Shown: piece by piece, positions 58,228-64,000 of the stretch
Layout: every line of letters starts with the position of its first letter
Numbering within the stretch: the first letter of the stretch is position 1
Assembly: GCA_016706255.1 (NCBI GenBank)
Contig: JADJJZ010000029.1
Location: forward strand, 1,018,967 to 1,082,966
Source: Bacteroidota bacterium
Lineage (GTDB): Bacteria; Bacteroidota; Bacteroidia; Chitinophagales; BACL12
Reading direction: 5' to 3'
Length of the DNA stretch: 64,000 bases
Position numbers and translations under genes: made by a program
The notes under the pieces: generated by a model
What the model was told of the DNA's origin: nothing
Database searches by the model: none
Seen by the model: only the letters and a program-made list of their open reading frames with translations

Positions 58228-59142
58228 TCATTTTAGCCCCTTGTAAAACTTATTAACACGCTTTACAAATAATTTGTTCTCTTCAATAAAAGAAAAGTGC
58301 CCCGAATGCTCAAAAACAAACAATTGTGCGTTGGTGAAACATTGTTTCAGTCGGTTGTCGGCCGTTTCGGGACTAATATCGCAAACTCCACGAATAATCA
58401 GCACCGGTGTGGGGTTATCTTTTATTTGAGCATACAAATCATACTTTTTCATATCAGCCGCAAAGCCGTATAGCGAGAGGCTTGCAACCAAATAATCGTT
58501 AGGCAGTTTCGGGTCCAATAAGGCCAGTTTATTGGTATCGCAAAACAATTGTTTAAACGACAGCATCATAAGCTGATTAATTACTGCCATATCACCCTTC
58601 TTAAATCCCTCCGAAAGCATGAGGTCAGCACGTTTTGCGCTGTCGGCGGGTGAAATTTTATTTTGAACAATAATGGTCGATTCTCCCGCGAGCTCATTAT
58701 TCAGGGGCGTAGGGTTCGCATAAACAATCGACCGCACATGGTCAGGGTATTGTTGCAGGTAGGTAGTTACCGGCAATGCACCCCAGGAGTGACAAATAAT
58801 ATCGAGTTTTTCGATGTTGAAAAGTACACGAATTGCTTCAATATCGGCAGCAAACGTATTAAAATTCATGTTCGCCCGAACGCTTAATTGTGACTTGCCC
58901 GAAGAACGCTGGTCATAAAAAATTAATTTGTGGTTTTTTGCGAGGGGTAATAAATGTGGCAAAAAATATTCGTGGTTGAGTCCGGGCCCGCCATGAACAA
59001 TCAAAATCGGGTCGCCCTCCCCTATTATTTTAATGTAAAGTTGTGTGCCGTTAACAGTATATAAACCCGTTGTATCCTGCGCGTTGGCAACAGTTAAAGA
59101 CATTCCGAAAACAATGAGGAGGAAAGCGTAAAATCTTTTCAT
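58228..59142 (-). CDS. Exported alpha/beta hydrolase (proline iminopeptidase-like)
   Basis: The 304 aa protein has an N-terminal signal peptide (about 1-21, ending TVANAQ). The order of motifs is that of the prolyl-aminopeptidase / epoxide-hydrolase group: ILIVHGGPGLNHEYFLPHL (oxyanion hole), LIFYDQRSSGKS, DIICHSWGALPVTTYL (nucleophile Ser near 118), IRGVCDISPE (Asp) and HSGHFSFIEE (His). All three triad residues are present. It would act in the periplasm. No partner genes; substrate unknown (N-terminal proline, lactone and ester substrates all possible). Confidence 0.85.
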   Translation of the reverse strand: MKRFYAFLLIVFGMSLTVANAQDTTGLYTVNGTQLYIKIIGEGDPILIVHGGPGLNHEYFLPHLLPLAKNHKLIFYDQRSSGKSQLSVRANMNFNTFAADIEAIRVLFNIEKLDIICHSWGALPVTTYLQQYPDHVRSIVYANPTPLNNELAGESTIIVQNKISPADSAKRADLMLSEGFKKGDMAVINQLMMLSFKQLFCDTNKLALLDPKLPNDYLVASLSLYGFAADMKKYDLYAQIKDNPTPVLIIRGVCDISPETADNRLKQCFTNAQLFVFEHSGHFSFIEENKLFVKRVNKFYKGLK

Positions 59143-59314
59143 AAATATAATTCATTGTAAAGTTAAACGTTTTGTGGTATTGTTATTTTGGGGGGAAAGG
59201 TTCCATCCTGCTATAGGCGCAGCTATTCAATTTCAATGAACCGTTTCACAGCGTTTTACTTTTCTCCCTCTCTATTATGTTTATCGTTTAATTTTACCGC
59301 ACAAACGCCAACCC

Positions 59315-59563
59315 ATGTTGAGTAATAACGATATATTAAAAAAATTACGAGTAGCGCTTTCACTGCGCAACGATGATATCATTCACATTTTGTCATTAGT
59401 AGATTTCGAAATAACCAAAGGCGCCCTAGGCGATTTATTTCGCAACGAAGACCACCCCAACTACAAAGTTGCCGGCGATCAGATTTTGCGTAATTTTTTA
59501 AATGGGTTGATTATTTATAAGCGGGGCAAAAAGAAGACTCGCCTGAAGTCACCGAATAATTAA
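59315..59563 (+). CDS. Short DUF1456 (YehS-like) protein, single repeat
   Basis: The 82 aa protein begins MLSNNDILKKLRVALSLRND and continues with ITKGALGDLFRNEDHPNY and DQILRNFLNGLIIYKRGKKK. These are motifs of the DUF1456/YehS family, which normally has two such repeats in about 150 aa. Here only one is present, and it most resembles the second repeat of family members I remember. It may be a truncated or recombined copy. Its 3' half is duplicated at 61574-61695. It lies directly left of the fold-back element and the toxin-antitoxin operon. Confidence 0.75.
   Translation: MLSNNDILKKLRVALSLRNDDIIHILSLVDFEITKGALGDLFRNEDHPNYKVAGDQILRNFLNGLIIYKRGKKKTRLKSPNN
59405..59526 (+). repeat. Direct repeat copy 1 (DUF1456 fragment)
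   Basis: This 122-bp stretch inside the DUF1456 gene is almost identical to 61574-61695: I count three substitutions and one T deletion, plus a small change at the right end. The similarity resumes further right, where 59584-59660 resembles 61919-61995. The two copies bracket the toxin-antitoxin operon and the fold-back element. Confidence 0.88.
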
Positions 59564-59582
59564 GCAGCAAAATAAGTGAAAT

Positions 59583-59620
59583 AAAAAAACCGATAAGCAA
59601 CAAATAAATGTTGCCTATTG
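59583..59620 (-). terminator. Terminator-like hairpin left of the hip operon
   Basis: On the minus strand CAATAGGCAACA and TGTTGCTTATCG (one G-U pair) form a 12-bp stem followed by a T run. It could end transcription of the hip operon. A diverged copy lies at 61919-61956. Confidence 0.65.
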
Positions 59621-59689
59621 ATTTTGAAATTTCGGGAATTAACATTAGAAAAAAATAGTGTTTTATAAGTATGAGGAAAAGCAGCACTG

Positions 59690-59853
59690 GAACTCATCTC
59701 AAAAATAGGTTTGTGTTAGTATTTTCAAGTATTCGCTCTTTAGCCGAGGCGCTTGAAGCAGCCCATACTGGAGGAAGTACGGGCAATTCAAGCAACGAAG
59801 GATAAAGAGCGAAGACGCAGAAAAGACGCCAAAGGTATTTTTGAGATGAGTTC
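59690..59853. mobile_element. 164-bp fold-back element (MITE-like) with 18-bp terminal inverted repeats
   Basis: The ends GAACTCATCTCAAAAATA (59690-59707) and its exact complement (59836-59853) are perfect 18-bp inverted repeats. Inside, CGCTCTTTA-CC pairs with GG-TAAAGAGCG, GCTTGAA-GCCC with GGGC-TTCAAGC and TACT with AGTA, so nearly the whole element can fold as one hairpin. It has no open frame. No target-site duplication was seen. This is the form of a miniature inverted-repeat transposable element or a fold-back repeat. The transposase that would move it is not in the window. Confidence 0.8.
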
Positions 59854-59911
59854 TAAATAAGCAAGAAATATGTTGGCAGCACCAAGAAATATTTTTTTGG
59901 TTTTTAATGGT

Positions 59912-60871
59912 TTAGGCAGTAAATTCTATAACACGTTGAGTTATCAAATCTTTGTATTCAATTTGACGTTCTTCTGTTAAAAATGATATGTCGATAAGCT
60001 GGATAGCTTCCGGCAACCATTTCACCACCCTTTTATACACAGCATTTATTTGTATTTCATTTAGTTTTAAAACCTTTGCGAAACGATCGAAATATTCTTT
60101 TTTAAAATTCATTTTTTTTCCACCAAGCATCAAGGCAATATCTTCTTTATCTTGCGGCAGTATTAATTTCACATTCAATAAATCATATGCAGGTGATAAA
60201 GTCCATTGCTTATCAGAAAGCCACATCGAAAAGTTTTTAAGATGCATATCGGTATTGCCAATGATGTAGTTAAAGATAGTCAATTCAAAAAATCTCAATT
60301 TATCTAACAAGGTATTGGCGGACAATTCACCTATGGTTTTTCCAAGAGTTTCCATGGTGCCCTTGTATTTGTCTTCCAACTCAAGAATTTGCAGGAAGTC
60401 AATCATATGATTTTTTGTACCGTCAGGGTTCCGGTCAATTCGTTTGGTGATATAGCACAATTCACCGGAGGCTAATCGAATCATATTAACCGGAACAATA
60501 TCTATTTTAAATAATGCAGCTAACTTCATAGAAATATGTTCGTTCTCAGGCATCTGTGGGTAAAGTGAATTTTGAGGTTTCAAAATATAATTACCTTCCA
60601 ATGCATCCATAATGGTTAAGCGACTCTTATGTCCATTTTCCAATTCCTTGTTAAGCCATCCTAATGATATTTTAGGCTGAACACCTGGAACTGTTATGGA
60701 TAACTCAACGGCATGTTTTGCCAATTTTTCCATTTCAGATAATTGATATGGTAAAACCGGAGCATATTCGGTTCCATAAAATGCCTTATTACACTTCGTG
60801 TGATAATCACCTTTATGCATCGCATCCAACTCCTGATAACAGTATAAACATTTACGCATTTGCCGGCTCAT
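59912..60871 (-). CDS. hipT: HipA C-terminal kinase-domain protein (HipT-like toxin)
   Basis: The 319 aa protein opens with a CxxC...C stretch (CLYCYQELDAMHKGDYHTKC), probably a small zinc-ribbon-like element. It then has the HipA kinase fold: VPGVQPKISLG (ATP loop), NYILKPQNSLYPQMPENEH, GNTDMHLKNFSMWL (catalytic Asp and Asn) and LSPAYDLLNV (metal site). Ser/Thr kinases of this family phosphorylate aminoacyl-tRNA synthetases and stop growth. In this split form the N-terminal subdomain is a separate gene. It starts 20 bp before the end of the HipS-like gene (overlap), so the two are translationally coupled. Confidence 0.9.
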   Translation of the reverse strand: MSRQMRKCLYCYQELDAMHKGDYHTKCNKAFYGTEYAPVLPYQLSEMEKLAKHAVELSITVPGVQPKISLGWLNKELENGHKSRLTIMDALEGNYILKPQNSLYPQMPENEHISMKLAALFKIDIVPVNMIRLASGELCYITKRIDRNPDGTKNHMIDFLQILELEDKYKGTMETLGKTIGELSANTLLDKLRFFELTIFNYIIGNTDMHLKNFSMWLSDKQWTLSPAYDLLNVKLILPQDKEDIALMLGGKKMNFKKEYFDRFAKVLKLNEIQINAVYKRVVKWLPEAIQLIDISFLTEERQIEYKDLITQRVIEFTA

Positions 60872-61196
60872 TAATAGGGTGAATACTTACTGCTCCTATT
60901 GTATTTTGACAGCAAGCAAGCAGAAGCCCCATGCGATCGTTTTTATTAATTTTCCAGCCTTCTACTGCAATATTTAGCAGCCAGCCCTCAGGAATAAGTC
61001 CATCAAAAAATGGGAATAATCTTTTACTGCTATAGGGCTGTGTAGAAACCGGCATTTGAAAAGAGATGAATTGATTCGGGTATTTTATAATATAATTTTC
61101 ATTATACACAAATAGGTATTCTCCATTATCATTCTCGGTTAAAACACCGGCTGGTTCATTATTGTATTTAACTAATCCTTGGCGCATCTTTCTCAT
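60852..61196 (-). CDS. hipS: HipA N-terminal subdomain protein (HipS-like)
   Basis: The 114 aa match the N-terminal subdomain of HipA: GLVKYNNEPAGVLTENDNGEYLFVYNENYI (beta-barrel) and FPFFDGLIPEGWLLNIAVEGWKINKNDRMGLLLACCQNTIGAVSI. In the E. coli HipBST system the corresponding small protein is the antitoxin that blocks the kinase. It overlaps the HipB gene by 29 bp at its start and hipT by 20 bp at its end. The ATG at 61196 or 61187 may be used. Confidence 0.88.
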   Translation of the reverse strand: MRKMRQGLVKYNNEPAGVLTENDNGEYLFVYNENYIIKYPNQFISFQMPVSTQPYSSKRLFPFFDGLIPEGWLLNIAVEGWKINKNDRMGLLLACCQNTIGAVSIHPINEPANA

Positions 61197-61383
61197 TTGT
61201 TGGAACTAATACATGACCAAACAAGCTCAAAACACGATTAACTTTTGCTAAACTCAGGTTTTCTTTGCCTTGTTCAATTTTTCTAATTACCGTAAGTGCA
61301 ACTCCGGCTTTCGCAGCAAATTCTTCCTGAGTTATTCCCAATTGCTTTCGTTTGGTTCTTACAAATTCAGATATTCGAGTCAT
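61168..61383 (-). CDS. hipB: XRE-family HTH regulator (HipB-like antitoxin)
   Basis: I use the ATG at 61383 (71 aa); the open frame extends seven codons upstream, but that part lies inside an operator. The helix-turn-helix is RISEFVRTKRKQLGITQEEFAAKAGVALTVIRKIEQGKENLSLAKVNRVLSLFG, as in HipB. It should bind the three operators just upstream and repress the operon. The product ends shortly after the HTH, as in small HipB proteins. It is the first of three overlapping genes. Confidence 0.9.
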   Translation of the reverse strand: MTRISEFVRTKRKQLGITQEEFAAKAGVALTVIRKIEQGKENLSLAKVNRVLSLFGHVLVPTNEKDAPRIS

Positions 61384-61385
61384 TT

Positions 61386-61483
61386 TATATGCATTTACAT
61401 ACAAAAATAATAATAATATATTGAATTATATGCTTTTAGATATAAAAAAGACAATTTTCTAATTTTATATGCTTTTACATATA
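61386..61483. promoter_or_regulatory. Three evenly spaced operators upstream of hipBST
   Basis: An 18-bp imperfect palindrome of the form TATATGCTTTTACATATA occurs at 61386-61403, 61427-61444 and 61466-61483. Starts are 41 and 39 bp apart, close to four helical turns. Half-sites are TATATG and CATATA. The first lies 2 bp before the hipB start codon. The arrangement is that of cooperative HipB binding sites. Confidence 0.75.
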
Positions 61484-61573
61484 AATTTTGAAACCCAATT
61501 AGTGTTTAAAACCGTTAATGCAACTTGAATTGCTGGTAAATTGCATTTGGGCTAGATTTTTTTGCAACAGGGG

Positions 61574-61695
61574 TTCAAAATAACCAAAGGCGCCTTAGGC
61601 GATTTATTTCGCAACGAAGACCACCCCAACTACAAAGTTGCCGGCGATCAGATTTTGCGTAATTTTTAAATGGGTTGATTATTTATAACCGGGGG
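61574..61695 (+). pseudogene. Frameshifted fragment of the DUF1456 gene (direct repeat copy 2)
   Basis: This 122-bp stretch is nearly identical to 59405-59526 of the intact short DUF1456 gene. It lacks the start, and one T of a six-T run is missing, which shifts the frame after ILRNF. It is non-functional. It marks the right edge of the segment that holds the toxin-antitoxin operon. Confidence 0.88.
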
Positions 61696-61710
61696 AAGAA
61701 AGAGGATGGG

Positions 61711-61780
61711 AATAAGATTGAAGAGGATTGAAGAGGATTGAACAAGATTGAACAAGATTGAACAAAATTGAACAAAATTA
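61711..61780. repeat. 10-bp tandem repeat, seven units
   Basis: The unit is close to AACAAGATTG and occurs seven times head to tail with drift from AAGAGGATTG to AACAAAATTG. No open frame makes use of it. It lies directly after the DUF1456 fragment. Confidence 0.9.
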
Positions 61781-61918
61781 AATCTAGATAATTAGAAGGA
61801 ATTGCAAATTTTTCTTGAAAAAATTATCTATTAAGCAAGCAAATAAAAAGGATATAGAAATAACCAAAGCACTTTGTAATAACATTCTTGAAATCAACAA
61901 TAACTAATCAGCGGATTG

Positions 61919-61956
61919 TAAAAAACCGATAAGTAATAGGTATTTACTACTTATCG
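61919..61956 (-). terminator. Terminator of the SnoaL-like gene
   Basis: On the minus strand CGATAAGTA and TACTTATCG form a stem with a longer loop (partly paired), followed by six T. It lies 26 bp past the stop of the SnoaL-like gene and resembles the hairpin at 59583-59620. Confidence 0.75.
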
Positions 61957-61981
61957 ATTTTAAAATTTCGGAAAATTGGCT

Positions 61982-62335
61982 TTAGAAAAAGAATTGTTCG
62001 CTGATAATTTTACCATCGCGCACTTCGTACAAACAAACTTCATCCATCACCATTCTGCCTGCACCTTTAAAAGTGGCATCCAGTTGCATTGAAATAGAGA
62101 AGTATTTACCACCCACCACAGGGTCAGAAATAGCCCCGCCATGTCGCGCTTCAATAGAAGCAGCAAAAGCCTTCCCTTTTTCCAGCACAGCAATTTTACC
62201 ATGTGCCGATTTAGCCGGCGAATGTTCCGGTTCAATACTTTTTACATCATCTGCGAACAATTCCTGTTCCGCTTCTAACATTTGACCATTGCGGCAAAGC
62301 GCCACCAACCGATCAGCAATTTGTTGAGTTGTCAT
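61982..62335 (-). CDS. SnoaL-like / NTF2-fold protein
   Basis: I use the ATG at 62335 (117 aa); the frame runs 45 codons further upstream but that part has no family features. The protein begins MTTQQIADRLVALCRNGQM and has LFADDVKSIEPEH, GKIAVLEKGKAF and a C-terminal strand with DEVCLYEVRDGKIISEQFFF. This is the NTF2-like cone fold of the SnoaL family, used for small-molecule binding or isomerisation. No partner gene is near. Function unknown. Confidence 0.8.
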   Translation of the reverse strand: MTTQQIADRLVALCRNGQMLEAEQELFADDVKSIEPEHSPAKSAHGKIAVLEKGKAFAASIEARHGGAISDPVVGGKYFSISMQLDATFKGAGRMVMDEVCLYEVRDGKIISEQFFF

Positions 62336-63539
62336 ATTTTTATGTTTGGTGATATGACGATTGAGGGGGTGGGGATTGGACAGATCGAAAAAAATTGTTT
62401 CGGTAGTAGTTAAAAGTAGAGATAATGTAATTTTGGTGAATGGAGCAGCAGGAGCAACAATTTGAGACAAAAGGCATTAGTTATTTCGACAGAATAAAAA
62501 TGGGTTTATTATTTACAATTGTGATATGCTTAATCATATTATTTTTGGTAATGAGGTCTAGCCACTATTACTTCCCAGATCATTTTTATTTTATATGGAT
62601 ATGAAACTGCACCTGAAAAGATAGAGGAGATTTTAAATCACAGTTTGACTGATGAAAATCTTAAAGACAATGAACATCATTATGTTAGAGATTACATTTT
62701 AAGTGCCTGAAGAACTCGTCTAGTTTTTTAGTAGGCTGCAAGTCCATTTCAGGGAGTCAAAAAAGTGTGAAAAATAGTTTGTCAGATATCCTAAAATGAC
62801 AATTTGTTTTTAGAATGAAATTTATGTTAATTAATTCCGTTTTTACCTTATGGTATTTTTTGAAATATAATTCATCCCAAACTTTAATTCAAAATGAAAC
62901 AAATTTAATATTAACTTTTGTCAAATTTATTTATTAGAGTGTTAGCCAAGAAATTATTTGCTTTAATGACAACAAAGCCTTGTCATTTTGATTCAATATA
63001 CGAAAATGATGGGTATATTAAAAAACCTGTTTTAATGGCATATTTTAAGACACAATAGATAAAGAAACAAGTATCAATGCAAGCTCGCTTTTAAAAATAA
63101 CCAAAGCAATCCTAAAGAATTCAGTAGGTCTACCAAATTCATTATTGATGGCTCAAAAGCAACTTAAGGAGGTTGAAAGGTATGCCTTAGAACTACCTCA
63201 ATAACAATATAATGGAATTTTACTAAATACATTTATAGATGGAATGGATACGCCTCTGTTTTTGAGTATTTTAATAGTTGTAGTTATTTCAAAAATCGTA
63301 ATTCGGACCAATTTCTATGCAAAGTAATAATAAATTTTAATGGAAGTTATCATTATAGTTTTGGGTTAGTAGAACAAAATGAACTTGTTGTTTTTCACTA
63401 AGGAGTTATCATGAACGAAAAAGATTTATAATAAAAACAAAATCAATTGCAACTCTTATATAACATAAAATTCTATGAATTTAATAGCAAACACAAAGGC
63501 ATTCAGTTTTTACTATTCCATTGGAAATCAATTTTAACC
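62336..63539. other. Gene-poor, degraded stretch
   Basis: About 1.2 kb without an open frame above roughly 60 codons. Short frames with coding-like composition appear, for example near 63093-63210 (ILKNSVGLPNSLLMAQKQLK then a stop). Frequent stops in all frames suggest decayed coding sequence rather than intergenic DNA. No hairpin or RNA gene was recognised. Confidence 0.5.
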
Positions 63540-64000
63540 ACAACTTTAAAATGTATTTTCACGATGGCGTGATTTGGTAGATCAACAGAAAAGCTGGAAA
63601 TAGCCCATTTCTTTTCGGAGGAAGAAATTTGGATAAAAAGCCATTTGCTTTATGGTAGTAAACTCGGTTATGCTACTTTGAACAACAACTATAAAGTTAC
63701 TGATTCTTGGGACACAATCTCCAAACGACGAAAGTTTAATAAAAGTTTATCATTCCTATAGATACTGAAGAAGCAAGGGACTCAGGGTTGCTTCGATTTG
63801 TCTATCAGTAAAATAAAAAGAAGCGGATTGGAAAAAGTTTGAAAATACTTGGTTTCCGCTGCCGTTCTTTCAACTCAATGGTAAGCGGTCTGATTTTGGA
63901 CCAATCAATTGGTGCCGATTCAAACTTATACCAAATGTAAAAGAGGGAAATATCAAGAAATACAATCTTCTATTAGCTTTTGATACAAGAACTGTGTTTA
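63540..64000 (+). pseudogene. Decayed coding sequence, possibly SrfB-like (runs off edge)
   Basis: Three coding-like pieces in shifting frames follow each other. One (about 63590-63760) reads IWIKSHLLYGSKLGYATLNN. A second (about 63752-63811) reads IPIDTEEARDSGLLRFVYQ and then hits TAA. The third is open from 63817 to the edge and reads KKFENTWFPLPFFQLNGKRS, then FGPINWCRFKLIPNVK and LLLAFDTRTVF. The last piece recalls the front part of virulence-factor SrfB proteins (TWxPxPFF, GPxNWxR, FAFDT), but this is from memory and unverified. At least two frame changes mark it as broken unless they are sequence errors. Confidence 0.45.

Noticed and set aside
59690..59853. Structured non-coding RNA or attC site
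   Set aside because: Perfect terminal repeats and near full-length self-complementarity fit a fold-back element better; no integrase or gene cassette is near.
61711..61780. CRISPR array
   Set aside because: The 10-bp units are contiguous, with no spacers and no cas genes.
62336..64000. Prophage or integrative-element remnant
   Set aside because: No integrase, capsid, terminase or conjugation motif was seen among the short frames.

Overview
The window is a piece of an AT-rich Bacteroidota chromosome. The signs are: many secreted proteins ending in a type IX secretion (T9SS) sorting domain, a T9SS Plug-type protein, a SusC/SusD pair, TonB receptors with an N-terminal carboxypeptidase-like domain, promoters of the TTTG...TAnnTTTG type, and mostly TAA stops. 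The order and lineage cannot be fixed from the sequence alone. No rRNA, tRNA, CRISPR array, prophage or intact transposase was seen.

Layout. 1-5.5 kb: a minus-strand operon of a very large membrane histidine kinase, hemL (tetrapyrrole synthesis) and a second kinase cut by the left edge. 5.7-13 kb: a TonB receptor, a sulfotransferase-like protein, mazG, a T9SS Plug-like protein, a DinB-like protein and a Lys/Ala-rich histone-like protein with AT-hooks. 13.6-18 kb: two paralogous T9SS cargo proteins (Asp-box propeller plus PKD). 18-24 kb: a K+-dependent-type membrane pyrophosphatase, a PorV-like barrel with a helix-hairpin-helix barrel partner, and an RDD protein. 24-27.6 kb: lepA, folD, queE. 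27.7-34.1 kb: three large T9SS cargo genes with GEVED domains, one frameshifted.

34.5-48.8 kb is the most interesting metabolic region. Ten co-directional minus-strand genes lie at most about 42 bp apart: an Lrp/AsnC regulator, SusC, SusD, two aldehyde dehydrogenases, two class-III aminotransferases, an NhaC-type antiporter, a GNAT acetyltransferase and a YtcJ-type amidohydrolase. The two transaminases and two dehydrogenases are the set needed for a diamine (putrescine) to GABA to succinate route, so I infer a regulated uptake and catabolic locus for an amine, omega-amino acid or amide. SusC carries an in-frame TGA and the antiporter a frameshift. These are either decay or consensus errors.

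49-59 kb: a MuiA/DUF4139 protein, a CotH-type cargo protein, a two-component pair, an unpaired LuxR-type response regulator with an altered acidic pocket, palindromic repeats that run into the end of a T9SS esterase gene, and an alpha/beta hydrolase.

59.3-64 kb is an accessory region. A HipB-HipS-HipT type toxin-antitoxin operon has three evenly spaced operators. It is bracketed by two copies of a 122-bp piece of a DUF1456 (YehS-like) gene, and a 164-bp fold-back element (MITE-like) lies beside it. Then come a 10-bp tandem repeat, a SnoaL-like gene and about 1.5 kb of degraded coding sequence running off the right edge.
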